Source: Bradyrhizobium diazoefficiens
GTDB taxonomy: Bacteria > Pseudomonadota > Alphaproteobacteria > Rhizobiales > Xanthobacteraceae
Assembly: GCF_016599855.1 (NCBI RefSeq)
Contig: NZ_CP067041.1
Location: 4,030,001-4,094,000, forward strand
Direction of reading: 5' to 3'
Length of the DNA: 64,000 nt
Positions 26,703-36,096 of this stretch are shown here, in pieces (position 1 is the first letter of the stretch; each line of letters opens with the position of its first letter). A program made the translations under genes and the position numbers. The notes beneath the pieces were generated by a model, which worked only from the letters and a program-made list of their open reading frames with translations, did not search any database and was not told the DNA's origin.

Positions 26703-26736
26703 CTTCACCTCGCTCCGCAAGCGGGGCGAGGTGAAG
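26703..26736. terminator. Long hairpin between threonine synthase and the Bug-family gene
   Basis: CTTCACCTCGCTCCGC and GCGGGGCGAGGTGAAG pair over 16 bp (one T-G wobble) with a 2-base loop. It lies 5 bp past the stop of threonine synthase. An A-rich run, not a T-run, follows in the gene direction, so it may act as a processing or attenuation hairpin. Confidence 0.5.
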
Positions 26737-26740
26737 CAAG

Positions 26741-27982
26741 TCAGAACTGCGTGTAGTCGATCGGCTTGTGGCGGTCGAGCGTGCGGGTGACCGGCGGCAG
26801 CGGATATTTCAGGCCGGTTGCGCAGTTGAACAGCATCACGCGGTCCGTCTTGCTGACGCGGCCGTCGGCGAGACTTTCCTTATAGGCGGCATAGGTCGCG
26901 GCGCCCTCGGGGCACAACAAGAGCCCCTCCTCGCGCGCGACCTCGCTCAGCGCAGCCGAGATCTTGTCGTCGTCGACCGCGATGGCAAAACCCTTGCTCT
27001 CGCGCACGGCGCGCAGAATCAGGAAGTCGCCGATCGCCTGCGGCACGCGGATGCCCGACGCAATGGTGTGGGCGTCCTCCCAGCGCGTCGCATGCTCAGT
27101 GCCAGCCTCGAAGGCCCGCACCATCGGCGCGCAGCCGGACGCCTGCACCGCGACCATGCGCGGGCGCTTTGAGCCTATGAAGCCGATCTTCTCCAGCTCA
27201 TCGAAAGCCTTCCACATGCCGATCAGGCCGGTGCCGCCGCCGGTCGGATAGAAGATCACGTCGGGCACGTCCCAGCCGAGCTGCTCAGCGAGCTCCAGCC
27301 CCATCGTCTTCTTGCCTTCGATGCGGTACGGCTCCTTCAAGGTCGAGGTGTCGAACCAGCCGACCTTTGCCTTGCCCTCGCCGACGATCTTGCCGCAATC
27401 ATCGATATAGCCGTTGACGCGGTAGACGGTCGCGCCCTGCAGCTCGATCTCGCTGACATTCACCTCGGGCGTATCGGCCGGGCAGAAGATCGTGGTCTTG
27501 ATTCCGCAGGACGTGGCATAGGCCGCGAGCGCCGCGCCGGCATTGCCGTTGGTCGGCATGGCCATGTGCTTGATGCCGAGCGCCTTGCCCATCGACACCG
27601 CCATCACAAGGCCCCGCGCCTTGAATGAGCCGGTCGGCAGCCGCCCCTCGTCTTTCACGATGATCTCGCCGCCGCCGAGCTTGGCGCTGAGCTTCGGCAG
27701 CCGGATCAGCGGCGTGGTGACCTCACCGAGCGAGACAATGTCCTTGCATTTGCGCACCGGCAGCAGCTCGCGGTAGCGCCACATGTCGGCGGGGCGCTGC
27801 GCGAGCGCATCCTTCGTCAGCGCCTTCTTCACGCCGGCGAGGTCGTAGCGCACCAGAAGCGGCTTGCCGGCCTTGGAGAGATTGTGGACCTGGTCGGCGG
27901 CGTAATGATCGCCTTCCATCGCGCATTCGAGATGGGTGACGAAGGTCGGGCGTTCGATGGTGAGGTTGTCGTTGTCGTGCAT
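26741..27982 (-). CDS. thrC: Threonine synthase-like PLP enzyme
   Basis: 413 residues from ATG 27982 (GAGG upstream). The PLP lysine is K121 in RLPTGSFKARG; MPTNGNAGAALAAYA binds the phosphate, and FYPTGGGTGLIGMWKAF is the tetraglycine loop. This is the fold-II layout of plant/archaeal-type threonine synthase, which converts O-phosphohomoserine to threonine. A second, longer threonine synthase is often present elsewhere in these genomes, so this paralogue might instead act on a related substrate. It follows lpdA on the same strand, separated by a palindromic repeat. Sequence upstream of 27982 belongs to that repeat. Confidence 0.8.
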   Translation of the reverse strand: MHDNDNLTIERPTFVTHLECAMEGDHYAADQVHNLSKAGKPLLVRYDLAGVKKALTKDALAQRPADMWRYRELLPVRKCKDIVSLGEVTTPLIRLPKLSAKLGGGEIIVKDEGRLPTGSFKARGLVMAVSMGKALGIKHMAMPTNGNAGAALAAYATSCGIKTTIFCPADTPEVNVSEIELQGATVYRVNGYIDDCGKIVGEGKAKVGWFDTSTLKEPYRIEGKKTMGLELAEQLGWDVPDVIFYPTGGGTGLIGMWKAFDELEKIGFIGSKRPRMVAVQASGCAPMVRAFEAGTEHATRWEDAHTIASGIRVPQAIGDFLILRAVRESKGFAIAVDDDKISAALSEVAREEGLLLCPEGAATYAAYKESLADGRVSKTDRVMLFNCATGLKYPLPPVTRTLDRHKPIDYTQF

Positions 27983-28031
27983 GGGATGATTTCCTCTTCT
28001 TGTTCTGATCCGTTCGGTATTAGACCGTCCC

Positions 28032-28168
28032 CCTGAGGTGCGAGCGATGCGGCGCAACGCGCCGTATCGGGAGCCTCGAAGGGCGACAGCCCCGCTGCTT
28101 GCACCTCGGCCGTCCATCCTTCGAGGCTCGCCCCGCGACGCAATGCGTCGCGGAACTCGCACCTCAGG
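28032..28168. repeat. Palindromic intergenic repeat, about 137 bp
   Basis: Outer arms CCTGAGGTGCGAG (28032-28044) and CTCGCACCTCAGG (28156-28168) are perfect complements. Inner arms GCCTCGAAGG / CCTTCGAGGC and GCGACGCAATGCGTCGC form further hairpins. This composite palindrome is of the type scattered between genes in Bradyrhizobium and relatives. Confidence 0.85.
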
Positions 28169-28203
28169 ATGACGGGATTGCTGGTGGCGCTCGGCGCCGC
28201 CCA

Positions 28204-29625
28204 TCAAATATTCAACACCCTTCCATACGCATCCAGCACGGCTTCCTTCATCATCTCCGATAGCGTCGGATGCGGGAACACCGTGTGCATCAGCTCTTCT
28301 TCCGTGGTCTCCAGATTCATCGCGACGACGTAACCCTGGATCAGCTCGGTGACTTCAGCGCCGACCATGTGGGCGCCTAAGAGCTGGCCGGTTTTCTTGT
28401 CGAAGATCACCTTGACCAGGCCCTGGTCCTCGCCGAGCGCAATCGCCTTGCCGTTGCCGACGAAAGGGAAGCGGCCGACGCGGATCTCGCGGCCGCTCTC
28501 CTTGGCCTTGGCTTCGGTGAGGCCGACCGAGGCGACCTGCGGCTGACAATAGGTGCAGCCCGGAATCAGATTCTTGTCCATGGGATGGGGATTGAGGCCC
28601 TTGATCGCCTCGACGCAGATCACGCCTTCATGCTCGGCCTTGTGCGCGAGCATCGGGGGACCTGCAACGTCGCCGATGGCGTAGATGCCGGGGACGTTGG
28701 TCTTGCCGTACCCGTCGATCACGATGATGCCGCGGTCGGTCTTCACACCGACCTTTTCCAGGCCAAGACTCTCGATATTGCCGACGACGCCGACGGCCGA
28801 GATCACGCGCTCGAACTCGGTCGTGACAGGCTTGCCCTTGCCGTCGTCGATGGTGGCGATGACGCTGTCGGCCTTCTTCTCCAGCTTCGTCACCTTGGTC
28901 GAGGACATGATCTTGATGCCCTGCTTCTCCAGACGCTTGCGGGCAAGGCCCGCGATCTCGGCGTCCTCGACGGGCAGGATCTGCGGCAGCACCTCGACCA
29001 CGGTGACATCGGAGCCCATGGTGTGGAAGAAGGAGGCGAACTCGATGCCGATGGCGCCGGAGCCGACTACCAACAGCGATTTCGGCATCCGCTCCGGCAC
29101 CATCGCTTCAAAATAGGTCCAGATCAGCTTCTTGTCGGGCTCGAGCCCCGGCAGTACGCGCGGCCGCGCGCCGGTCGCGACGATAATGTGCTTGGCCTGG
29201 TAGCTCCCCTCGCCCAGGGAACTTTTCGGACCCTCGACGTCGGACTTCTTGACGGTAACCTTGCCGGGCGCGTCGATCGAGGCGGCGCCCCAGATCACGC
29301 TGACCTTATTCTTCTTCATCAGGAAGCCGACACCGTCGTTCAGCCGCTTCGAGACGCCGCGCGAGCGCTGGACGACCGCCTTCGGATCGAACGAGACCTT
29401 CTCGGCCGACAGACCATAGTCCTTGGCGTGCTGCATGTAGTGATAGATCTCGGCCGAGCGCAAAAGCGCCTTGGTCGGGATGCAGCCCCAGTTCAGGCAG
29501 ATGCCGCCGAGATAGGATTTCTCGACGATCGCAGTCTTCAGGCCGAGCTGGGCGGCGCGGATCGCGGTGACGTAGCCGCCGGGGCCGGAGCCGATGATGA
29601 TGACGTCGAAGGATGTGTCGGCCAT
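28204..29625 (-). CDS. lpdA: Dihydrolipoyl dehydrogenase (E3)
   Basis: 473 residues from ATG 29625. FAD-binding IIIGSGPGGYVTAIRAAQLG at 10-29, redox disulfide C43/C48 in GGICLNWGCIP, NAD-binding VVGSGAIGIEFASFFHTMG, the second FAD motif GIYAIGDVAGPPMLAHKAEH, and the C-terminal catalytic HPHPTLSE. It reoxidises dihydrolipoamide of the pyruvate dehydrogenase complex with NAD+. It lies about 140 bp after pdhC with a palindromic repeat between, and is the last pdh gene of the cluster. Confidence 0.95.
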   Translation of the reverse strand: MADTSFDVIIIGSGPGGYVTAIRAAQLGLKTAIVEKSYLGGICLNWGCIPTKALLRSAEIYHYMQHAKDYGLSAEKVSFDPKAVVQRSRGVSKRLNDGVGFLMKKNKVSVIWGAASIDAPGKVTVKKSDVEGPKSSLGEGSYQAKHIIVATGARPRVLPGLEPDKKLIWTYFEAMVPERMPKSLLVVGSGAIGIEFASFFHTMGSDVTVVEVLPQILPVEDAEIAGLARKRLEKQGIKIMSSTKVTKLEKKADSVIATIDDGKGKPVTTEFERVISAVGVVGNIESLGLEKVGVKTDRGIIVIDGYGKTNVPGIYAIGDVAGPPMLAHKAEHEGVICVEAIKGLNPHPMDKNLIPGCTYCQPQVASVGLTEAKAKESGREIRVGRFPFVGNGKAIALGEDQGLVKVIFDKKTGQLLGAHMVGAEVTELIQGYVVAMNLETTEEELMHTVFPHPTLSEMMKEAVLDAYGRVLNI

Positions 29626-29670
29626 GCTGTACGCTCGTTCTCGCTCCAACCGGCCTTAACGTTCGAGACC

Positions 29671-29750
29671 GTCATTGCGAGGAGCTCTTGCGACGAAGCA
29701 ATCCAGTCTGCCGGTCACGTCCTGGATTGCTTCGCTGCGCTCGCAATGAC
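29671..29750. repeat. Palindromic intergenic repeat, 80 bp
   Basis: Outer arms GTCATTGCGAG (29671-29681) and CTCGCAATGAC (29740-29750); inner arms GAAGCAATCCAG (29695-29706) and CTGGATTGCTTC (29722-29733). This is the GTCATTGCGAG-type palindrome found many times in Bradyrhizobium/Rhodopseudomonas genomes. Here it separates pdhC and lpdA. Confidence 0.88.
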
Positions 29751-29762
29751 GACGCGAATTTC

Positions 29763-31118
29763 TCACACCATCATCATGACGGGGTTTTCGATCAGCTGCT
29801 TGAAGGCGCCGATCAGCTCGGCGCCGAGCGCGCCGTCGATGGCGCGGTGATCGCAGGACAAGGTCACGCTCATCATCTGCGCGATCTCGATCTTGCCACC
29901 GCGCACGACGGGACGTTCCTCGCTGGTGCCGACCGCGAGGATCGTGGCATGCGGCGGGTTGATCACGGCAGTGAAGTCCTTGATGCCGAACATGCCGAGA
30001 TTGGACACCGCGGTGGTGCCGCCCTGGTATTCTTCCGGCTTCAGCTTGCGCGTGCGGGCGCGCGCCGCAAAATCCTTCATCTCGTTGGAGATGGTCGAGA
30101 GCGTCTTGGTCTCGGCCTTGCGGATGATCGGCGTGATCAACCCGCCCGGCATCGCCACGGCAACGCCGACGTCGGAATGATGGTGCTTGACCATGCCGCT
30201 TTCGGTCCAGCTGACGTTGCAGTTCGAGATCTTCTGCAGCGCGACCGCCATCGCCTTGATGACGAAATCGTTGACCGAGATCTTGTAGAGCGGCTTCTTC
30301 TCCTTGTCCTTGGGAGCTGCGGCATTGATCTCCTCGCGCGCGGCGAGCAGCTTGCCAATGTCGCAGTCGATGGTCAGGTAGAAGTGCGGGACGTTCTGGA
30401 TCGACGCGGTCAAACGTTGGGCAATCGTGCGGCGCATGCCGTCATGCGGGACGATGTCGTAGGAGCCCGGCTCGAACAGCGACAGGATCTGCTTGTCCGA
30501 CATGGTCGGTGCGATCGAGGGCGCGCCTGATGGCGCCGCAGCGGGTGCCTTGAGGCCCTTGCCGGACTTGGCCTGCTCGACGTCGCGCGCGACCACGCGG
30601 CCGTGCGGTCCAGTGCCGGTGACCATGCCGACATCGATGCCGGCTTCCTTGGCGAGACGCCGTGCCAGCGGCGAAGAGAACACACGGCCGGCATGGCCGT
30701 TGCCCTGCGCGGCCGGTGCGGCAGCCTGCGGAGCTGGAGCCGCGACGGGTGGTGGCGCAGCCTTGGGCCCGGCGGGAGCAGGTGCAGAAGCCGAAGCAGC
30801 GGCGGGAGCTTCAGCAGCTTTGGGCGGCGCGGCCGAAGCGCTGGGCTTGGCGGCACCCGCAGCCTTCACGTCCTCGCCCTCGCCGGCGAGCACCGCGATC
30901 ACGTCGTTGACCGGCACGTCCTGCGTGCCCTCGGGCACCAAGATCCTGGCGATCGTGCCCTCGTCAATGGCCTCGACCTCCATGGTGGCCTTGTCGGTCT
31001 CAATCTCGGCGATGACGTCGCCGGATTTGACCTTGTCGCCTTCCTTCTTCAGCCACTTGGCGAGGTTGCCCTTCTCCATCGTCGGCGAAAGAGCGGGCAT
31101 CAGGATGTTGATGGGCAT
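29763..31118 (-). CDS. pdhC: Pyruvate dehydrogenase E2, dihydrolipoamide acetyltransferase
   Basis: 451 residues from ATG 31118. One lipoyl domain (1-76) with lipoyl-lysine K43 in ETDKATMEV, a long Ala/Pro linker (about 90-135), the peripheral subunit-binding domain (about 140-180, SPLARRLAKEAGIDVGMVTG) and the catalytic acyltransferase domain (215-451) ending SVTLSCDHRAIDGALGAEL with the active His and Asp. Transfers acetyl to CoA in the cytoplasmic PDH core. TGAGGTC precedes the start. It follows the deaminase gene by about 60 bp. Confidence 0.95.
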   Translation of the reverse strand: MPINILMPALSPTMEKGNLAKWLKKEGDKVKSGDVIAEIETDKATMEVEAIDEGTIARILVPEGTQDVPVNDVIAVLAGEGEDVKAAGAAKPSASAAPPKAAEAPAAASASAPAPAGPKAAPPPVAAPAPQAAAPAAQGNGHAGRVFSSPLARRLAKEAGIDVGMVTGTGPHGRVVARDVEQAKSGKGLKAPAAAPSGAPSIAPTMSDKQILSLFEPGSYDIVPHDGMRRTIAQRLTASIQNVPHFYLTIDCDIGKLLAAREEINAAAPKDKEKKPLYKISVNDFVIKAMAVALQKISNCNVSWTESGMVKHHHSDVGVAVAMPGGLITPIIRKAETKTLSTISNEMKDFAARARTRKLKPEEYQGGTTAVSNLGMFGIKDFTAVINPPHATILAVGTSEERPVVRGGKIEIAQMMSVTLSCDHRAIDGALGAELIGAFKQLIENPVMMMV

Positions 31119-31180
31119 GCTGACCTCAAGAAGAATTTTGCAAAAACTCGTCCCCGGAAGCGAGGACGAACAGACCAGGT

Positions 31181-31633
31181 TTAGTTGCCGATGTCGCCCT
31201 GCCACAGGCGCTCATTGGCGGGAACGGAACGCCAATTCTTCATCATGGCGATGGAGCGATCGTCGGCAAGGTCGATCCAGGGAGTCCCGAACTTGTCGAG
31301 AATGTCCTTGGATCCCGCGAAGGTGACGGATTCCCCGATCACCACGAGTTGAACCTTGAACAAAGCGAGCGCGCCGGCACACATCGAGCATGGCGACAGC
31401 GTGGTGTACATGACAGTGTCGTGGAACGAGATCGCGCCGGCCTCGCGCAGGCAGCTCATCTCGCCGTGCAGGATCGGATTGTTCTCCTGCACGCGATTGT
31501 TGTGGCCGCGGGCGATGATCTTGTCCTCGCGCGTCAGCACGGCGCCGATCGGCAGGCCGCCTTGCGCGATCGAGACTTCGGCCTCGCGGATCGCCTCGAG
31601 CATGAAATCGTAATGGCGGGCTTCGACGGCCAC
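31181..31633 (-). CDS. Nucleoside/cytosine deaminase family protein
   Basis: 150 residues. Zinc site: H56-x-E58 in ILHGEMSCL and C82/C85 in LSPCSMCAG, the cytidine/deoxycytidylate deaminase superfamily pattern; Glu58 is the proton shuttle. The SPCSMC form and short C-terminus resemble yeast-type cytosine deaminase or guanine deaminase-like members rather than TadA. The substrate cannot be set from sequence alone. It is embedded between pdhC and the DUF5076 gene; the ATG lies 1 bp past that gene's stop, so it is co-translated with the pdh cluster. Confidence 0.78.
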   Translation of the reverse strand: MAVEARHYDFMLEAIREAEVSIAQGGLPIGAVLTREDKIIARGHNNRVQENNPILHGEMSCLREAGAISFHDTVMYTTLSPCSMCAGALALFKVQLVVIGESVTFAGSKDILDKFGTPWIDLADDRSIAMMKNWRSVPANERLWQGDIGN

Positions 31634-31634
31634 G

Positions 31635-31937
31635 TCAGTGTCCCTTCCCGCGCGGCGTCGTGGTGCCGGTGTCGGTCGGACGCTCGATCTCGGCCTGGAA
31701 CATCTCGAGGATCCGGTTCAGGGCGTCTTCCTCGGTATATTCGCTCTCGCGCGCATAGGCGCGCGCGGCATGGCGGGCGAGGTCCACCAGCAGCAGGCCC
31801 CACATGTCTGGCTCCTCGAAGGCCCGCTGGAACGCCATCGACAGCCCGCCATCCAGCACGAACACGCGCAGGATCTCGACCGCGTCCTCGCGGCTCATGA
31901 CGTCGGGCGGCAGCGGCTGCTCCTTCGGGCCTGCCAT
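31635..31937 (-). CDS. DUF5076-type small protein in the pdh cluster
   Basis: 100 residues, acidic and helical: MAGPKEQPLPPDVMSREDAV, EILRVFVLDGGLSMAFQRAF, WGLLLVDLARHAARAYARES. From memory this matches DUF5076, a family typically encoded beside pdhB in Bradyrhizobium and related genera. No function is known; constant linkage suggests a link to the PDH complex. It starts 3 bp after pdhB ends and stops 1 bp before the deaminase. Confidence 0.7.
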   Translation of the reverse strand: MAGPKEQPLPPDVMSREDAVEILRVFVLDGGLSMAFQRAFEEPDMWGLLLVDLARHAARAYARESEYTEEDALNRILEMFQAEIERPTDTGTTTPRGKGH

Positions 31938-31940
31938 GGT

Positions 31941-33329
31941 CTACCTGTAGCAGACGGCTCTGGCGGCCTCGACCACTTCGGCGGCCGACGGCAGCGCGAG
32001 CTTCTCCAGATTCGCCGCGTAGGGCATCGGCACGTCCTTGCCGGCGACGCGGGTAACAGGCGCGTCCAGATAGTCGAACGCGTTTTCCATGATGCGCGCG
32101 GCGATCTCGGCGCCGACGCCGCTCTGCGCCCAGCCCTCTTCCACCGTGACGGCACGGCCGGTCTTCTTGACCGAGTTGACGATGGTCTCCGTGTCCATCG
32201 GACGCAGCGTGCGCAAGTCGATCACTTCGGCCTCGATGCCGTCCTTGGCGAGTTCGTCGGCCGCCTTCAGCGCATAAGTCATGCCGTTCGACCAGGAGAT
32301 GATCGTGACATGGGAGCCTGCGCGCACGATGCGCGCCTTGCCGATCGGGATCACGAAGTCGTCGAGCTTCGGCACCTCGCCGGTGTGCCCATAGAGCATC
32401 TCGTTCTCGAGGAAGATCACCGGATTGGGATCGCGGATCGCGGCCTTGAGCAGGCCCTTGTAGTCGGCGGCCGAGAACGGCGCGACGACCTTGAGGCCGG
32501 GGACGTTCGAGTACCAGGCTGAGTAATCCTGGCTGTGCTGGGCTGCGACGCGCGCAGCCGCACCGTTGGGCCCACGGAATACGATCGAGCAGCCCATCTG
32601 GCCGCCGGACATATAAAGTGTCTTGGCCGCGGAGTTGATGATCTGGTCGATCGCCTGCATGGCGAAGTTGAAGGTCATGAATTCGACGATCGGCTTCAAC
32701 CCGGTCATCGCGGCACCGACGCCGACGCCGGCAAAGCCGTGCTCGGTGATCGGGGTGTCGATGACGCGGCTCGCGCCGAATTCCTGGAGCAGACCCTGCG
32801 TCACCTTGTAGGCGCCCTGATATTCGGCGACTTCCTCGCCCATGACGAAGACGTCGGGGTCGCGGCGCATCTCTTCGGCCATGGCGTCGCGCAATGCTTC
32901 GCGGATGGTCTGCGTCACCATCTCAGTGCCGGCAGGCACTTCGGGATCGGGTTCAGTGACAACCTGCGGAGCGGGTGCAGCCTTCGGCGCGGGCGCTTCC
33001 GCCTTTGCCGCGGCAGGCGGCGCTGACTCAGCCGCCTTCTCCTGCTTGGCCGGGGCTGGAGCCTTGGCGAGATCGGCGGCGCTTTCGCCATCGGCGAGGA
33101 TGGTCGCGATCGGCGTGTTCACGGCAACGTCGGCCGTGCCTTCGGGGATCAGGATCTGGCCGAGCGTGCCCTCATCGGTCGCTTCGACCTCCATGGTGGC
33201 CTTGTCGGTCTCGATCTCGGCGATCACGTCGCCGGATTTGATCGTCTCGCCCTCTTTTTTAAGCCATTTGGCGAGATTGCCCTTTTCCATCGTGGGCGAC
33301 AACGCGGGCATCAGCACTTGAATTGGCAT
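31941..33329 (-). CDS. pdhB: Pyruvate dehydrogenase E1 beta with N-terminal lipoyl domain
   Basis: 462 residues. The N-terminal lipoyl domain (1-78) is nearly identical to that of E2, with K43 in ETDKATMEV, then an Ala/Pro/Lys linker (about 85-130), and the transketolase-like E1-beta part (135-462: [56 protein letters not shown]). Pairs with PdhA to decarboxylate pyruvate. The lipoyl fusion on E1-beta is known in alphaproteobacteria. ATG 33329, 29 bp after pdhA. Confidence 0.95.
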   Translation of the reverse strand: MPIQVLMPALSPTMEKGNLAKWLKKEGETIKSGDVIAEIETDKATMEVEATDEGTLGQILIPEGTADVAVNTPIATILADGESAADLAKAPAPAKQEKAAESAPPAAAKAEAPAPKAAPAPQVVTEPDPEVPAGTEMVTQTIREALRDAMAEEMRRDPDVFVMGEEVAEYQGAYKVTQGLLQEFGASRVIDTPITEHGFAGVGVGAAMTGLKPIVEFMTFNFAMQAIDQIINSAAKTLYMSGGQMGCSIVFRGPNGAAARVAAQHSQDYSAWYSNVPGLKVVAPFSAADYKGLLKAAIRDPNPVIFLENEMLYGHTGEVPKLDDFVIPIGKARIVRAGSHVTIISWSNGMTYALKAADELAKDGIEAEVIDLRTLRPMDTETIVNSVKKTGRAVTVEEGWAQSGVGAEIAARIMENAFDYLDAPVTRVAGKDVPMPYAANLEKLALPSAAEVVEAARAVCYR

Positions 33330-33358
33330 ATCGACTCCAAGGGAAAGCTTGCGCGCGT

Positions 33359-34381
33359 TCAGCGGTAAACGTCGGTCCAGAGCTCGGCGGCATCCGGCTC
33401 TGGATCGTGCTGGGCAAAGTCAGCGGACGCATTAACGATGTTGCGGACATCGGCGTCGATCGCCTTGAGGTCGGCCTCGCTGACCTTGGCCGCCAGCAGG
33501 CGGTTGCGCACCTGCTCGATCGGGTCCTGGTCGTGGCGGACTTTCTCGACCTCCTCGCGCGTGCGGTATTTCGCCGGATCGGACATCGAGTGACCGCGAT
33601 AGCGGTAGGTTTGCATTTCCAGGATGTAGGGGCCCTTGCCGGCGCGGCACCAGGCCGCCGCCTCCTCGCCCGCCGCCTTGACGGCGCGGACATCCATGCC
33701 GTCGACCTGCTTGCCGGGGATGTTGAAGGACGCGCCGCGCTTGGAGAAATCCTGCTGCGCCGAGGCCCGCGAGACCGAGGTGCCCATGGCGTAGCGGTTG
33801 TTCTCGATGACGTAGATCACCGGCAGCTTCCAGAGCTCCGCCATGTTGAAGCTCTCATAGACCTGACCCTGGTTTGCCGCGCCGTCACCGAAATAAGTGA
33901 CGCTGACATTGCCGTTGCTGCGATAATTGTTGGCGAAGGCCAGACCCGTGCCGAGCGAGACCTGCGCGCCGACAATGCCGTGACCGCCGTAGAAGTGCTT
34001 CTCCTTGCTGAACATGTGCATGGAGCCGCCCTTGCCCTTGGAATAGCCGCCGCGGCGACCCGTGAGCTCGGCCATGACGCCGTTGGCGTCCATGCCGGTG
34101 GCGAGCATGTGGCCGTGGTCGCGATAGCCAGTGATGACCTGATCGCCCTCTTTCAGCGCCATCTGCATGCCGACCACCACGGCCTCCTGGCCGATATAGA
34201 GATGGCAGAAACCGCCGATCGCACCCATGCCGTAAAGCTGGCCGGCCTTCTCCTCGAATCGCCGGATCAGGAGCATGTCGCGGAGCGCCTTCAGCTCCTG
34301 CTCTCTGGTGAATTCCGGGGGCGAACCGCCGTCGGTTTTGTCTTGCGGGCTGCTTGCGGCGGCTTTCTTGGGGGCGGCCAT
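33359..34381 (-). CDS. pdhA: Pyruvate dehydrogenase E1 alpha
   Basis: 340 residues. Thiamine diphosphate motif [20 protein letters not shown] then [11 protein letters not shown], the phosphorylation-loop-like [14 protein letters not shown] with conserved His, and an N-terminal Lys/Ala leader. Forms the E1 heterotetramer with PdhB and carries out pyruvate decarboxylation and reductive acetylation of lipoyl groups. First gene of the pdhA-pdhB-DUF5076-deaminase-pdhC-lpdA run, so the main promoter should lie in 34382-34634, where I cannot place boxes with confidence. Confidence 0.95.
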   Translation of the reverse strand: MAAPKKAAASSPQDKTDGGSPPEFTREQELKALRDMLLIRRFEEKAGQLYGMGAIGGFCHLYIGQEAVVVGMQMALKEGDQVITGYRDHGHMLATGMDANGVMAELTGRRGGYSKGKGGSMHMFSKEKHFYGGHGIVGAQVSLGTGLAFANNYRSNGNVSVTYFGDGAANQGQVYESFNMAELWKLPVIYVIENNRYAMGTSVSRASAQQDFSKRGASFNIPGKQVDGMDVRAVKAAGEEAAAWCRAGKGPYILEMQTYRYRGHSMSDPAKYRTREEVEKVRHDQDPIEQVRNRLLAAKVSEADLKAIDADVRNIVNASADFAQHDPEPDAAELWTDVYR

Positions 34382-34634
34382 GAGAATTCCGGGTCAGAGA
34401 AAACTGAACCCTCTCTAACCCAACTCAATCGCGTGTGAAAGCACCGCAGCGACATGGCGCGACTTTCATTATGCCGCACTGCAACGTGGCCGAAATTTTG
34501 CAAAACCTTTGGCGCTAATCGGGCAACATTAGCTCCGCGCCAAAGCGAGCTCTGCATGCAAACGAGGCAAGGACATCGGACACGCATATCTTCGGACGCT
34601 GAGGCCTATGCGTGTCCGATTCGTACCGCTGCGC

Positions 34635-36014
34635 TTACCAGCCCAATTCTCGCAAATACGCCGCGCGGGCGGCAACGCCCGTATGTGTGAAGTCGGTGAA
34701 GACCCCATCGACGCCGAGACGGAAAAATTTGAGGTATTCCTGGGCCGGATCGGCGTGATAGTCGGCCGCGAGATATTTCTTTTCGTTCCGAAACGTGAAG
34801 ACGTGCACGAACAGCCCGAGCTTGTGCGCATCGGCGATCAGGCTGGTTGCCTCCTGCGTCGATGCATCCAGGGTCGATCCCTTGTAGGGCGTGCCATCGG
34901 CATTACTGTCCTTCCACGGCGCGATCTTGAGGGGCATGATATAGGCCTTCCACGGGCCGATGCCCTCGGCATAGGTCTTGATCTCGGCAAGGCCCGCAGG
35001 CGTCAGCATCGCATCGTACAGGCGCGCGTCGCCCGCAACCGTCCAGTCGAACGGACGGGAGTTGGTGATGTTGTTAAGCAGGACCTTGCCGGTTTTGAAG
35101 TCGATGCCATTACCGTCGACGAGCTGGACTTCACGGGTCTCGAGGCCATGGCCGCGCATATATTTCAAGCTGCCAGGCTCGAAGCTCTGGACCAGGATCG
35201 GCGCATCCTTGCTGTTGAGGCCGTTGTCCTTGATGATCTTGATCAAGGCATCCTCGAGCGGATGGCTGCCCGGCGCGCCGCAGCCGTTGGCGATGGCCTG
35301 GGCATTGTTCCAGGTCGGATTCTTGGTTTCCGGATAGACCAGGATCGACCGCCCCGTCTCCTTGCTCTTGGCCTTGGCGATATCGAGGATGTCCTGGAAG
35401 CTGATGACCGGGAATTTGCCGTTGAAGATTTTTGGCCGCTCATTGGCCGCATCATAGGTGGTGCCGCCGATCCATTCCTTCAGCTCGGCCATGGTGAAAT
35501 CGGTGATCGACCAGTCATTGGTGTGGTCTTCGCCATCGACAATCAATGACTTCAGCGCAGATTTGGGATCAGAGGGATCGGTGAGATCCGTGAGATAGTC
35601 AGCGGGCGTGCCGGCGGCAGCCGGTGCCTTGACGCGCACGCCGGGCACGGTGCGCTTGCGCACCGCGACCGCCGCATTGGTCTTCGCCACCTCGGCCACA
35701 TTGGTGTTGTCGCTCAGCCAGGGATTGTGACGCGCGACCAGGACGCAATCCTTGGTGAGGTGCAGATCCTCTTCGAGCGCGTCGGTGCCGAGCGCCGCCG
35801 CGAGGTCATACGAGGCCTCGGTCTCTTCCGGCACCAGCCCCGGCACGCCACGATGCCCAAGGATTAGCGGCGCTTTGCCGTCAACGGTCAGGAAGGGTTT
35901 TGCGCCTGATGGTACCGGGGCAGTCTGTGCACAGGCGAGCGACAACGGCAGGAATGCCGCGCCGAACAGCATCGCTCCAAAACGCAGCATCCGTCGTGAA
36001 CGATTGTTCGTCAT
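34635..36014 (-). CDS. glpQ: Glycerophosphodiester phosphodiesterase, periplasmic GlpQ type
   Basis: 459 residues. A signal peptide (about 1-30, MLRFGAMLFGAAFLPLSLAC then AQTAPVP) is followed by the GDPD TIM barrel: PLILGHRGVPGLVPEETEAS with the catalytic His/Arg, then EEDLHLTKDCVLVARHNPWL with the E-x-D metal site and second His. Late DGVFTDFTHTG is the barrel end. It hydrolyses glycerophosphodiesters to glycerol-3-phosphate and an alcohol in the periplasm. It is longer than E. coli GlpQ (358) because of inserts such as KRTVPGVRVKAPAAAG. Stands alone between pdhA and ftsB. Confidence 0.88.
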   Translation of the reverse strand: MTNNRSRRMLRFGAMLFGAAFLPLSLACAQTAPVPSGAKPFLTVDGKAPLILGHRGVPGLVPEETEASYDLAAALGTDALEEDLHLTKDCVLVARHNPWLSDNTNVAEVAKTNAAVAVRKRTVPGVRVKAPAAAGTPADYLTDLTDPSDPKSALKSLIVDGEDHTNDWSITDFTMAELKEWIGGTTYDAANERPKIFNGKFPVISFQDILDIAKAKSKETGRSILVYPETKNPTWNNAQAIANGCGAPGSHPLEDALIKIIKDNGLNSKDAPILVQSFEPGSLKYMRGHGLETREVQLVDGNGIDFKTGKVLLNNITNSRPFDWTVAGDARLYDAMLTPAGLAEIKTYAEGIGPWKAYIMPLKIAPWKDSNADGTPYKGSTLDASTQEATSLIADAHKLGLFVHVFTFRNEKKYLAADYHADPAQEYLKFFRLGVDGVFTDFTHTGVAARAAYLRELGW

Positions 36015-36096
36015 GGCAAGCCTCCATCTTCACAGCACGGCATATGCCGGGCTCGCCGTCTTGTCTCAAGACTCTGACAGGCGGATGACGGAGGAT

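Noticed and set aside
33323..34438. Long plus-strand frame opposite pdhA
   Set aside because: Mirror image of the pdhA coding pattern; no ribosome site and no homologous features.
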